From an uncultured Pseudomonadota bacterium (GTDB taxonomy: Bacteria; SAR324; NAC60-12), in contig CAJXNF010000002.1 of assembly GCA_913056375.1 (NCBI GenBank), positions 1 through 35,778 of the forward strand: a DNA stretch of 35,778 nucleotides, read 5' to 3'. This document shows positions 15,131-23,501 of the stretch, piece after piece. The notes beneath the pieces were generated by a model. It searched no databases and had not been told where the DNA came from. It saw only the letters and a list, made by a program, of their open reading frames with translations. Position numbers and translations under genes: made by a program. Position 1 is the stretch's first letter. Every line of letters begins with the position of its first letter.

Positions 15131-15667
15131 GTGAACCTGCAACAACTCTATTCAGAGACAGTTTCTCCTCAGCTGAAAGAGGAATTCTCGATCCAAAATG
15201 TTCACCTGATCCCCAAGATTTCTAAGGTGACAGTCAATGTTGGACTGGGTGAGGCTGTCCAAAATCCAAAGTCCATTGATCAAGCTGCCGAGCAACTAGC
15301 TCAGATTGTTGGTCAAAAACCTGTGGTCACAAGAGCTCGCAAATCCATTGCAGGATTCAAACTCCGTGAGGGAATGCAGATCGGCTGTATGGTGACACTG
15401 CGCCGCGAGCGAATGTGGAGCTTCTTGGATCGATTGGTACAGATTGCTCTTCCTCGTGTGAAAGATTTTCGTGGTATTTCTCCCAAGGGCTTTGACGGTA
15501 AAGGCAACTATAATTTGGGAATCAAGGAACAGCTTATTTTTCCGGAGATTGACTTCGACCAGATTGATAGAATTCGGGGTATGAACGTCTCCATCGTAAC
15601 AACTGCGCAGAACGACCAACTGGCACTGAGCTTGTTGAAGGGTCTGGGCTTCCCTTTCCGAAAGTAA
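15131..15667 (+). CDS. rplE: 50S ribosomal protein L5
   Basis: L5 binds 5S rRNA in the central protuberance. It has 178 residues with GTG as initiator. VNVGLGEAVQNPKSIDQAA, QKPVVTRARKSIAGFKLREGM and RDFRGISPKGFDGKGNYNLG-type motifs are present. GTG is chosen because no in-frame ATG precedes the conserved N-terminus. Confidence 0.97.
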   Translation: MNLQQLYSETVSPQLKEEFSIQNVHLIPKISKVTVNVGLGEAVQNPKSIDQAAEQLAQIVGQKPVVTRARKSIAGFKLREGMQIGCMVTLRRERMWSFLDRLVQIALPRVKDFRGISPKGFDGKGNYNLGIKEQLIFPEIDFDQIDRIRGMNVSIVTTAQNDQLALSLLKGLGFPFRK

Positions 15668-15670
15668 TTC

Positions 15671-15856
15671 ATGGCAAAAAAGGCATTAATCAACAAATGC
15701 AATCGCAAGCAGCGATTTGAAGTACGCAACTACAGCCGCTGCTCCTTCTGCGGACGACCCAAAGGTTATCTGCGCCGCTTTGGAATGTGCCGTATCTGCT
15801 TCCGTCTCAAGGCCAATCAGGGCTTGATTCCTGGTGTAACTAAATCGAGCTGGTGA
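15671..15856 (+). CDS. rpsN: 30S ribosomal protein S14, zinc-binding type
   Basis: 61 residues, the short zinc-containing form of S14. C24-x2-C27 and C40-x2-C43 form the zinc knuckle (CSFCGRPKGYLRRFGMCRIC). The long zinc-free form is about 100 residues, so this is the C+ type, which makes assembly zinc-dependent. It starts three bases after the rplE stop. Confidence 0.97.
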   Translation: MAKKALINKCNRKQRFEVRNYSRCSFCGRPKGYLRRFGMCRICFRLKANQGLIPGVTKSSW

Positions 15857-15862
15857 TTCGCT

Positions 15863-16258
15863 ATGTCTATGTCAGACCCCATTGCTGATTTATTGACCCG
15901 CATTCGTAACGCTAATCAGCGAATGCATGCCGAGACTCGGGTACCACACTCAAAGATCAAACAGCACATCCTTGATGTACTCAAAGAAGAGGGTTTCATT
16001 ACTGGCTATGAAGTGATGCCGAGTGGTGCGTTTAGAGAATTAGTAGTCCAGCTTAAATACTACGAAGGTAAACGAGTCATCAGAAACATTGAGCGTGTCA
16101 GCAAGCCAGGTTTGAGAACCTACCAGCGCTCTCAAGATCTGAAGAAAGTGCTTGGTGGACAGGGAATTTCGATTCTGTCGACTTCACATGGAGTTATGTC
16201 AGACAAGGAATGTCGCTCACGCAAAATTGGTGGAGAAGTGCTCTGCCAAGTATGGTGA
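15863..16258 (+). CDS. rpsH: 30S ribosomal protein S8
   Basis: A central-domain 16S rRNA binder, and the spc operon repressor in E. coli. It has 131 residues. It begins MSMSDPIADLLTRIRNANQR. ISILSTSHGVMSDKECRSRK and GGEVLCQVW close the protein as in the family. It follows rpsN by six bases. Confidence 0.97.
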   Translation: MSMSDPIADLLTRIRNANQRMHAETRVPHSKIKQHILDVLKEEGFITGYEVMPSGAFRELVVQLKYYEGKRVIRNIERVSKPGLRTYQRSQDLKKVLGGQGISILSTSHGVMSDKECRSRKIGGEVLCQVW

Positions 16259-16276
16259 GCCAGTAAAGAGGAACAT

Positions 16277-16819
16277 ATGTCACGTATCGGTAGACGTCCA
16301 ATCAAAGTCCCTCAATCTGTGAAAATCCAGGTTGATGAAAATCAAATTCTAGTGACTGGACCAAAAGGGAAGCAGCAGGCCAGCCTGCATGAAAAGCTGC
16401 AACTGGAACAGAAAGACGACGAAATCAAGATTCTGGCAGATTATAAAGAAGATACGATAGCGCGAACCCAGATGGGGACACTCTATTCGCTATTGAACAA
16501 TATGATCACCGGAGTCAGTACGGGCTTTCAGAAACAACTTCGTCTGGTTGGTGTCGGTTATAGAGCTGCGATTAGCGGGAAAACGCTTGAACTCAACCTT
16601 GGCTATTCGCACCCGATCAAATACGAGTTGCCAGATATTGTTGATGCGAAGGTCAATGCAAATACCCAGATTGTTCTCGAATCGTGCGATAAGCAGGCAC
16701 TAGGTCAAGTTGCGGCACTGATCAAGCAGATGCGACCACCTGAGCCTTACAAGGGTAAAGGAGTCCTGTTTGAAGGAGAGCAAATCCTACGAAAAGCCGG
16801 AAAGAGTGGTAAGAAATAA
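16277..16819 (+). CDS. rplF: 50S ribosomal protein L6
   Basis: L6 lies near the GTPase-associated centre. Its 180 residues form two related domains: MSRIGRRPIKVPQSVKI at the start, GVSTGFQKQLRLVGVGYRA in the middle and RPPEPYKGKGVLFEGEQILR-type ending. A good AGAGGAAC precedes the ATG. Confidence 0.97.
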   Translation: MSRIGRRPIKVPQSVKIQVDENQILVTGPKGKQQASLHEKLQLEQKDDEIKILADYKEDTIARTQMGTLYSLLNNMITGVSTGFQKQLRLVGVGYRAAISGKTLELNLGYSHPIKYELPDIVDAKVNANTQIVLESCDKQALGQVAALIKQMRPPEPYKGKGVLFEGEQILRKAGKSGKK

Positions 16820-16836
16820 TTGAGATCCAGGTAATC

Positions 16837-17202
16837 ATGAAGTCCATTGCTCAGAAAAAACGAGAAGCCCGATTAGCACGCCATCGTCGAGTTCGGAAAA
16901 AAGTCAGCGGCTCTGCAGAACGACCAAGACTCTGCGTTTTCAAGTCAGCACGTCACATCTATGTGCAGGCGATTGACGACTTGGGTCAAAATACGTTAGC
17001 TGCAGCCTCAACATTGGAAGCTCGTGAACGTTTCTCAGACAAAGATGGGGTGGAGAGCGCAACAATGGTTGGGGCTGATATTGCCCAACGCCTGAAAGAA
17101 AAAGGCATTGAGCAAGTTGTCTTCGATAAAGGCGGATTCATTTATCACGGACGTGTTAAGGCCTTGGCCGAAGCTGCTCGTAGCGAAGGCCTCAACTTCT
17201 GA
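16837..17202 (+). CDS. rplR: 50S ribosomal protein L18
   Basis: A 5S rRNA-binding protein, 121 residues. RRVRKKVSGSAERPRLCVFK, SARHIYVQAIDD and VVFDKGGFIYHGRVKALAEA are diagnostic. An AGG-containing site precedes the ATG and the gap from rplF is 17 bases. Confidence 0.97.
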   Translation: MKSIAQKKREARLARHRRVRKKVSGSAERPRLCVFKSARHIYVQAIDDLGQNTLAAASTLEARERFSDKDGVESATMVGADIAQRLKEKGIEQVVFDKGGFIYHGRVKALAEAARSEGLNF

Positions 17203-17223
17203 TTCTTTATAAAGGAAACTGCT

Positions 17224-17721
17224 TTGAGTGAGAGAAGAAACGAAAGTGAACTGATCGAACGCGTGATCAAGGTCAATCGCGTTGCCAAGGTTGTTAAGGG
17301 AGGACGCCGTTTCAGCTTTAGTGCATTGGTAGTTGTCGGTGATGGTTCCGGTAAAATTGGACTAGGGCTAGGCAAGGCTAATGAGGTGACAGAAGCAATC
17401 CGTAAAGGAGTTGCAGAAGCCTCCAAGCAGATGCAGCGTGTGCGCTTGGAAGGAACTTCTATTCCCCACGAGATCATTGGGCGTTTCGGTGCCGGTTCAG
17501 TACTGATGAAGCCTGCAGAACCAGGTCATGGAATCATCGCAGCAGCAGCAGTGCGTGCAGTGATGGAATCAGTTGGGATTGCTGATATTACTGTGAAATG
17601 CTTGGGTTCACGAAACCCACATAATTTAACTCGTGCGACGATAGACGCGCTGCTGAAGCTGCGTGGTTTTGAAGAAGTCGCAAGGAGTCGAGGCAAAGAA
17701 GTCGAACACATCAGGTTCTAA
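17224..17721 (+). CDS. rpsE: 30S ribosomal protein S5
   Basis: S5 helps maintain decoding fidelity and the mRNA entry site. It has 165 residues with a TTG initiator (SERRNESELIERVIKVNRV follows), preceded by AAAGGAAAC. The dsRBD-like segment GGRRFSFSALVVVGDGSGKI and the C-terminal LGSRNPHNLTRATIDALLKL are clear. TTG is rare among the ribosomal genes here. Confidence 0.96.
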   Translation: MSERRNESELIERVIKVNRVAKVVKGGRRFSFSALVVVGDGSGKIGLGLGKANEVTEAIRKGVAEASKQMQRVRLEGTSIPHEIIGRFGAGSVLMKPAEPGHGIIAAAAVRAVMESVGIADITVKCLGSRNPHNLTRATIDALLKLRGFEEVARSRGKEVEHIRF

Positions 17722-17723
17722 AA

Positions 17724-17912
17724 ATGAGTGCCAATCAAATCAAAGTAACACTGGTCCGCAGTGTTATTGGATCCAACGAAAAAGTCCGTGCAACTGTTCG
17801 TGGTTTGGGCTTACGCAAGACAAACAGTTCTCGTGTGTTGGAGAACAGCCCGAACGTACGGGGCATGATCCGTAAGGTGCACCATCTGCTTAAAGTTGAA
17901 GAGGTAGGATAA
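17724..17912 (+). CDS. rpmD: 50S ribosomal protein L30
   Basis: A small 62-residue protein: IKVTLVRSVIGSNEKVRATV, GLGLRKTNSSRVLENSPNVR and GMIRKVHHLLKVEE match the family from end to end. It starts two bases after the rpsE stop and ends two bases before rplO. Confidence 0.96.
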   Translation: MSANQIKVTLVRSVIGSNEKVRATVRGLGLRKTNSSRVLENSPNVRGMIRKVHHLLKVEEVG

Positions 17913-17914
17913 CT

Positions 17915-18358
17915 ATGCAACTTCACGAATTGCCAAGCATCAAAAATAGCAAAAGAAAGCGAGTTGGCCGCGGTCCCGGCAGTAACTGGGGACAAACCTG
18001 TGGCAAAGGCCAGAAAGGTCAAAAATCAAGAGCTGGCTACTCAAGTAAAAGAGGCTTCGAAGGTGGCCAGATGGCAATTAGCCGTCGGTTACCCAAGTTT
18101 GGTTTTAAGCCCCTCAACAAAGTAATCAGTCGGCCTCTCAACCTCGCTTTCCTCGAGTCCAATGAGCGAATTGCGAGTGGGGATACAGTGAACCGAGCAA
18201 AGTTAGAGGAACTCGGTTTCATCAAGAAAGATAGCATTCCAGTTAAATTATTAGCGGAAGGCGAGTTGACCAAGAAATTAACGATTGAGGTAGAACTGGC
18301 TAGCGAATCAGCGATTGAGAAGGTCCAGGCCGCAGGTGGCACGGTGACCATCGGCTAA
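17915..18358 (+). CDS. rplO: 50S ribosomal protein L15
   Basis: A late-assembly protein of 147 residues. KRVGRGPGSNWGQTCGKGQK and GFEGGQMAISRRLPKFGF are the Gly-rich N-terminal signature, and a globular L18e-type domain follows. GAGGTAGG inside the end of rpmD serves as a good ribosome site. secY starts one base after its stop. Confidence 0.97.
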   Translation: MQLHELPSIKNSKRKRVGRGPGSNWGQTCGKGQKGQKSRAGYSSKRGFEGGQMAISRRLPKFGFKPLNKVISRPLNLAFLESNERIASGDTVNRAKLEELGFIKKDSIPVKLLAEGELTKKLTIEVELASESAIEKVQAAGGTVTIG

Positions 18359-18359
18359 T

Positions 18360-19700
18360 ATGCTTGAGATTGTTCGAAATATCTTCCGAATTGAAGACCT
18401 ACGGGACCGAATCATCTTCACGGTCCTCATGCTGCTGGTGTTCCGGATTGGGGCTCACATCCCGACCCCGGGCATCGACGGTACAGCACTGACCGCGTTC
18501 TTTGAAGCACAGCAAGGTTCCATCCTTCGCTTCTTCAACATGTTCACGGGCGGAGCGCTGGCACGTCTGACGATCTTTGCGCTTGGGGTAATGCCCTACA
18601 TCAGTGCCTCGATCATTATGCAGTTGCTGACGGTGGTCTTCCCCTACTTAGAACGTCTCTCCAAAGAGGGTGAGGCGGGCCGCAAGAAAATCACTCTATA
18701 TACTCGCTACGGCACCATACTACTCAGCTTGATTCAAGGCTTTGGTATCGCTGTTGGTTTGGAGAGTATGGCTGCTCCAGATGGATCGCCGGTGGTCATC
18801 TCAACGATGAACCCATGGGGCTTCCGACTGTTGACAATCATTACGCTGACAGCAGGCACGGCCTTCTTGATGTGGATTGGTGAGCAGATCAACGAACGTG
18901 GGATTGGAAACGGTATTTCACTCATCATCTTTGCCGGAATCGTAGCCGAAATACCAGGCTCAACCGTCAATGCGATTCAGTTGGTACAAGCTGGACAAAT
19001 TCCTATTCTGGTATTGCTGATCACACTAGTTCTGATGGTTGTGGTCATCTTCGCTGTCGTTTTCATCGAGACTTCGTACCGCAAGATTCCCGTACAGTAT
19101 GCCAAGCGAATGCAGGGCAATCGCATGTATGGTGGTCAAGCTTCACACCTCCCACTGAAAATTAATTCTGCTGGTGTGATTCCACCCATCTTTGCTTCCT
19201 CGATATTGGCGTTCCCGGCTACAATTGCTGGTTTCACAACGACGCCTTGGGTTCAGGCAATCAGTGACCAACTGTTACCCGGTCGCTTGCTACACTCTTT
19301 GCTCTTCGTGATGCTGATCTTCTTCTTCTGTTTCTTCTATACGGCGATCCAATTCAATCCGGTCAAGATTGCAGACGAGATGAAGCGTCATAACGGCTAC
19401 ATCCCTGGCATTCGTCCAGGTAAAAAGACAGCAGAATATATCAATGCCGTATTAACTCGGCTAACGTTTGGCGGAGCAGTTTATCTGTCAATAATCTGTA
19501 TCCTACCCAGCATTCTACTATTTGTTTTCAATGTTCCCTTCCAGTTTGGTGGAACAGCCCTACTGATTGTAGTGGGTGTTGGACTGGACTTGGTGAACCA
19601 AATTGAATCCTTCCTGCTGAACCAAAACTACGATGGCTTCATGAAGAAGACCCGTAAACGCCGTAGTCCGGGGCAGGCACAGACACTTCGCTTACGCTAG
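18360..19700 (+). CDS. secY: Protein translocase channel subunit SecY
   Basis: SecY is the inner-membrane pore of the Sec translocon and works with SecE, SecG and SecA. It has 446 residues and about ten membrane helices. FRIGAHIPTPGID is the N-terminal signature. The helix 2 region has MFTGGALARLTIFALGVMPY, the cytoplasmic loop has GNGISLIIFAGI, and NRMYGGQASHLPLKINSAGV-type and RPGKKTAEYINAVLTRLTFG-type segments follow. The C-terminal tail is basic. It directly follows rplO. The adk, map, infA and rpmJ genes that often come next are missing. Confidence 0.98.
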   Translation: MLEIVRNIFRIEDLRDRIIFTVLMLLVFRIGAHIPTPGIDGTALTAFFEAQQGSILRFFNMFTGGALARLTIFALGVMPYISASIIMQLLTVVFPYLERLSKEGEAGRKKITLYTRYGTILLSLIQGFGIAVGLESMAAPDGSPVVISTMNPWGFRLLTIITLTAGTAFLMWIGEQINERGIGNGISLIIFAGIVAEIPGSTVNAIQLVQAGQIPILVLLITLVLMVVVIFAVVFIETSYRKIPVQYAKRMQGNRMYGGQASHLPLKINSAGVIPPIFASSILAFPATIAGFTTTPWVQAISDQLLPGRLLHSLLFVMLIFFFCFFYTAIQFNPVKIADEMKRHNGYIPGIRPGKKTAEYINAVLTRLTFGGAVYLSIICILPSILLFVFNVPFQFGGTALLIVVGVGLDLVNQIESFLLNQNYDGFMKKTRKRRSPGQAQTLRLR

Positions 19701-19706
19701 GAGATC

Positions 19707-20078
19707 ATGGCAAGAATATCCGGTGTGGACCTACCCAGAGCTAAGCGCATTGAGGTTGCGCTGACGTATATCTATGGAATTGGCCGTCCAACGGCGAACA
19801 AGATCCTCGCTACCACAGGTATTGACCGAGATACCAAGACAATGGAGTTGAGTGACGAAGAAGTTGCTCGTCTGCGTGGTGCGATTGAGGGTGTATACCA
19901 AGTGGAAGGTGATCTGCGTCGGGAAATCAACCTGAACATCAAGCGCTTGATGGACTTGGGAAATTATCGAGGACTCCGACATCGTAAGGGCCTGCCAGTT
20001 CGTGGCCAACGAACCAAGACCAATGCCCGAACACGAAAAGGACCGCGCAAACTGGCAGTCAGCCGTAAGAAAAAATAA
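19707..20078 (+). CDS. rpsM: 30S ribosomal protein S13
   Basis: A 30S head protein that contacts P-site tRNA and L5, 123 residues. MARISGVDLPRAKRIEVALT, a YIYGIGRPTANKIL helix-hairpin-helix and the basic C-terminus RHRKGLPVRGQRTKTNART are diagnostic. GGAG lies four bases before the ATG and within six bases of the secY stop. Confidence 0.98.
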   Translation: MARISGVDLPRAKRIEVALTYIYGIGRPTANKILATTGIDRDTKTMELSDEEVARLRGAIEGVYQVEGDLRREINLNIKRLMDLGNYRGLRHRKGLPVRGQRTKTNARTRKGPRKLAVSRKKK

Positions 20079-20112
20079 TTAACTCTCCGTCTAACTCTAG
20101 GAAGAGCAGTTC

Positions 20113-20499
20113 ATGAGTAAGGTCAAAAGAAAAAAGAAAGAGAAAAAGAATATTGAGCAAGGCATTGCTCATATTCAGGCATCGTTCAATAACACGATCG
20201 TCAGCATCTCAGACGTCCGAGGCAACATCATTTCATGGTCGAGCACAGGACTTCATGGTTTCAAAGGATCACGCAAGAGCACCCCTTTTGCTGCCAAAGT
20301 GGCTGCTGAAGACGCGATGCGAAAAGCGATTGATAATGGTTTGAAAGAGGTTCAGATCCGTGTCAAAGGCCCAGGTTCGGGTCGAGAATCCGCTCTACGT
20401 GCTTTAGCGGGGTTTGAGGGTGTTCGTGTTACCAGCATCCAGGATGTAACCCCAGTGCCCCATAACGGTTGCCGACCACCAAAGCAGCGCCGAATCTGA
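20113..20499 (+). CDS. rpsK: 30S ribosomal protein S11
   Basis: A platform protein of 128 residues. GIAHIQASFNNTIVSISDVR, GFKGSRKSTPFAAKVAAEDA and TPVPHNGCRPPKQRRI close to the end are diagnostic. The next gene is rpoA after 48 bases; rpsD is absent between them. Confidence 0.98.
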   Translation: MSKVKRKKKEKKNIEQGIAHIQASFNNTIVSISDVRGNIISWSSTGLHGFKGSRKSTPFAAKVAAEDAMRKAIDNGLKEVQIRVKGPGSGRESALRALAGFEGVRVTSIQDVTPVPHNGCRPPKQRRI

Positions 20500-20547
20500 C
20501 AGAGCTCGTCCCTGTCTCTCTGACCAGTACTCCCAACGGACTAGAAA

Positions 20548-21612
20548 ATGAACGAAGAACTGCAAGAGACTGAATCAGCGGCCAGTGCTGTAAACCCAGC
20601 AAGTCTGTCCACTCATGTTGGCGAAATGCTTTGGCCAGAAGCCCTCAAGGTGGAAGCCGACACTCTTAGCAACGAGTATGGCCACTTTGCAGTAGAGGCC
20701 TTGGAGCCTGGCTTTGGATTGACCATTGGTCATATGTTGCGAAGAACATTGCTTTCTTCTATCCGTGGAAGCGCAGTCTTCGCAGTCCAAATTGAAGGGG
20801 TGGCTCATGAGTTCACCCAGCTTCCAGGAATCCTTGAAGATGTCGTCCAGATCATTCTGAATATCAAGAATCTCGATATTCAGCAATTTGAGGATGATAT
20901 CATCGAATTGGAATTAATTGGTGAAGGCCCCTGTATATTGAGAGGTGAAGATATCTCCACCTTCAATAAGGCTGAGATTCTCAATCCAGATTGTGAGATC
21001 GCTCACTTGGAAGAGAACGCGACGCTGAGCATGACCCTGTATGTGCGAATGAATAAAGGGTATGTGACAGCCGAGGAAAACCAAAGTCGAGAGCTACCTG
21101 TCAATGTGATCTACCTGGATTCAAATCATTCGCCGATTAAGAGGGTGAACTATAAGATCTCCACTCAAACAGTCGATGAGCAGGAGCAAGATCAACTGGA
21201 CATGGAAGTTTGGACCTCCGGGGCAGTCAATCCGATTGATAGTGTGGCCTATGCTGCCAAGATCATGAAAGAGCACATGGAAGTCTTCATCAATTTTGAT
21301 CCGGAAAAACGGATTGAACCAGATGAAGATTTGGATGTTGAAGAAGCCCCGACAAACGACAATCTTTATCGCAGCGTTAGCGAACTAGAACTCTCTGTTC
21401 GCTCCATCAACTGCCTACAGAATGCGAAAATTGAAACCATCGCAGACTTGGTGCAGAAAACAGAAGCAGAGATGCTGCGGACCAAGAATTTTGGGCGCAA
21501 ATCGCTCAATGAAATCAAAACGATTTTGTCAGCTATGAACCTGTCGCTGGGAATGAAGCTAGAAAACTTCGACCCTGACGCAAATCCTGTTGAAAAAGCA
21601 AAGAAAGAGTAA
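20548..21612 (+). CDS. rpoA: RNA polymerase alpha subunit
   Basis: Alpha dimerizes to start polymerase assembly, and its C-terminal domain binds UP elements and activators. It has 354 residues, longer than the usual ~330. About 25 extra residues precede the conserved WPEALKVE. LEPGFGLTIGHMLRRTLLSS is the dimer and beta-contact motif. The C-terminal domain has LELSVRSINCLQNAKIETIA, containing the DNA-binding Arg, and TKNFGRKSLNEIK. An acidic linker separates the domains. rplQ follows after six bases. Confidence 0.98.
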   Translation: MNEELQETESAASAVNPASLSTHVGEMLWPEALKVEADTLSNEYGHFAVEALEPGFGLTIGHMLRRTLLSSIRGSAVFAVQIEGVAHEFTQLPGILEDVVQIILNIKNLDIQQFEDDIIELELIGEGPCILRGEDISTFNKAEILNPDCEIAHLEENATLSMTLYVRMNKGYVTAEENQSRELPVNVIYLDSNHSPIKRVNYKISTQTVDEQEQDQLDMEVWTSGAVNPIDSVAYAAKIMKEHMEVFINFDPEKRIEPDEDLDVEEAPTNDNLYRSVSELELSVRSINCLQNAKIETIADLVQKTEAEMLRTKNFGRKSLNEIKTILSAMNLSLGMKLENFDPDANPVEKAKKE

Positions 21613-21618
21613 TCGACC

Positions 21619-22116
21619 ATGCGACACTTGAAAGCTGGAAGAAAGCTTGGAGTTTCCTCATCACACCGCCGAGCAATGATGCGTAACATGGTGACTTCAA
21701 TCCTCGAAAATGGGGAAGTCACTTGTACCCTAGCCCGAGCCAAAGAGGTTCGTGTCCCCTTAGAGAAGATGATCACCTTTGCCAAACGTGGTGATCTACA
21801 CGCTCGACGCCAGGTCCTGCGCTTTGTGAAGAGCAAACTGGCGATGGAAAACCTCTTTGGAGAGATAGCGGAGCGCTACAAGGAACGCCCCGGAGGCTAC
21901 TGCCGTGTGATCAAGTTGGCCAAGCGCCGTTTGGGTGATGCTTCCGAAATGGCTATTGTGCAGTTGGTGGGAAGTGAAAACGATGCACTCAGTGCCCTCA
22001 AAAAAACCAAGAGTCGTAAAGCTGCCAAGCCACAGCCGGCTCCATCACTACTTGAAGAAGTCAGCACTCAGGTCAACGAGCCAAAGGCTGAAGTAGAAAC
22101 AGAAAAAACCGCCTGA
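21619..22116 (+). CDS. rplQ: 50S ribosomal protein L17 with C-terminal extension
   Basis: L17 lies at the tunnel-exit side of 50S. The first ~120 residues are conserved: MRHLKAGRKLGVSSSHRRAM, TSILENGEVTCTLARAKEVR and the RPGGYCRVIKLAKRRLGDAS segment. A 35-45-residue Lys/Ala/Pro/Glu-rich tail follows (from about residue 130) and is absent from the 127-residue E. coli protein. The tail is probably disordered. Confidence 0.97.
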   Translation: MRHLKAGRKLGVSSSHRRAMMRNMVTSILENGEVTCTLARAKEVRVPLEKMITFAKRGDLHARRQVLRFVKSKLAMENLFGEIAERYKERPGGYCRVIKLAKRRLGDASEMAIVQLVGSENDALSALKKTKSRKAAKPQPAPSLLEEVSTQVNEPKAEVETEKTA

Positions 22117-22136
22117 TCTTGCCTCGGGCATTTCCT

Positions 22137-23495
22137 ATGCCTGCACCTCACACTGTGGGAAGGGCCAAGGTGTATGTCGAGACGCTCGGTTGTTCGAAAA
22201 ACCGGGTGGACTCAGAAATCATGCTCCACCACCTTTCCCAAAATCACTACACACTCACGCTCGAACCACAGGAAGCTGACGCTATCGTTGTCAACACCTG
22301 TGCCTTCCTGACTTCAGCTACGGAAGAATCCGTCCAGCGCATTCTTGAGCTCAGCGAATTCAAAGAGACCGGACGCTGTTCCACATTGGTGGCAGCCGGT
22401 TGTTTAAGCCAGCGCTATCGTGAAGACTTACTGAAAGAACTCCCAGAATTAGATGCTTTGCTAGGCTCTCAGGATTTCAGTGAGATTGTTCCTTTGTTAG
22501 ATCAGGTGCGCAGAGAGCCAGGCAAGCAACACTCTTTTGTTCAGCCCAAGCCACACTACCAGCAATTTGAGGAGCAGGAAAAGCAGCAGTCCACTCCTCG
22601 TCATTTTGCCTATGTCAAGATTGCGGAAGGCTGCTCAAATATGTGCTCTTTCTGCAACATTCCGATGTTGCGGGGATTGCTGAGCAGCCGCAGTGTCCCA
22701 TCCATCGTGAACGAGATCCAACAGTTAGTGAGCAGAGGGGTTAAGGAAATCAATCTGATCTCACAGGACACTTCTTCCTTCGGTAGAGATCGAGGCCAGT
22801 TGGAGCTTGCGGAGTTGCTGCGTTCCATCAGTGCCTTGGAAGGTGATTTTTGGGTTCGTCTCTTCTACTGCTATCCCAACACCTTTACAGATGAGGCATT
22901 GGCAGCTTTTGCTGCGGACAAGCGATTTTGTGCTTATCTGGACATGCCCTTTCAGCACATCGAAGACAATGTCCTACGCAAGATGAACCGCAAGATCACT
23001 CGGTCACAGATTGAGCAGAAGATGCAGGAAGTAAAAAGAATCCTCCCAGAGGTGGCCTGGCGAACAACCTTCATTGTTGGCTTCCCGACAGAGACAGAAG
23101 AGGCCTTTGAGGAACTCTTGGAATTTGTGGCAGCAGGACATTTCACTCATGTGGGTGTGTTCACTTATTCTCCGGAAGATAATATTCGTTCAGCGCGCTT
23201 GGGTGATCCTGTTCCTAATGCGGTTAAGCACGAACGCAAGCAACGCCTGATGGAGGTACAGCGCCAGGTTAGCCAGCAACGTAATCAAGCTAGAGTAGGA
23301 CAGGTCTTGCCCGTCTTGGTGGATGGTTATGCAGAAGAGACAGAGCTATTGTTACAGGGCAGAGCTGCGTTTCAGGGACCAGAAGTAGATGGGTTGGTCT
23401 ATATCAATGAGGGTAACGCGCGTCCGGGAACTTTCCACTCTGTGGAGATCACCGAAGCGCATGACTATGATCTGGTCGGTAAAATCATCGAATAG
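22137..23495 (+). CDS. rimO: Ribosomal protein S12 methylthiotransferase RimO
   Basis: This radical-SAM enzyme adds a methylthio group to the S12 aspartate (D89 in this window). It has 452 residues from ATG 22137; TTG 22119 would add six. The N-terminal UPF0004 domain has the three cluster-binding Cys in LGCSKNRVDSE, VNTCAFL and AAGCLSQRY. The radical-SAM cluster motif is C-x3-C-x2-C in EGCSNMCSFCNIP. A C-terminal TRAM-like domain follows. MiaB is the paralogue to exclude. LGCSKNRVDSE, rather than the GCQMN of MiaB, favours RimO. It shares the direction and tight spacing of rplQ and yebC. Confidence 0.94.
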   Translation: MPAPHTVGRAKVYVETLGCSKNRVDSEIMLHHLSQNHYTLTLEPQEADAIVVNTCAFLTSATEESVQRILELSEFKETGRCSTLVAAGCLSQRYREDLLKELPELDALLGSQDFSEIVPLLDQVRREPGKQHSFVQPKPHYQQFEEQEKQQSTPRHFAYVKIAEGCSNMCSFCNIPMLRGLLSSRSVPSIVNEIQQLVSRGVKEINLISQDTSSFGRDRGQLELAELLRSISALEGDFWVRLFYCYPNTFTDEALAAFAADKRFCAYLDMPFQHIEDNVLRKMNRKITRSQIEQKMQEVKRILPEVAWRTTFIVGFPTETEEAFEELLEFVAAGHFTHVGVFTYSPEDNIRSARLGDPVPNAVKHERKQRLMEVQRQVSQQRNQARVGQVLPVLVDGYAEETELLLQGRAAFQGPEVDGLVYINEGNARPGTFHSVEITEAHDYDLVGKIIE

Positions 23496-23501
23496 GGAAT
23501 C

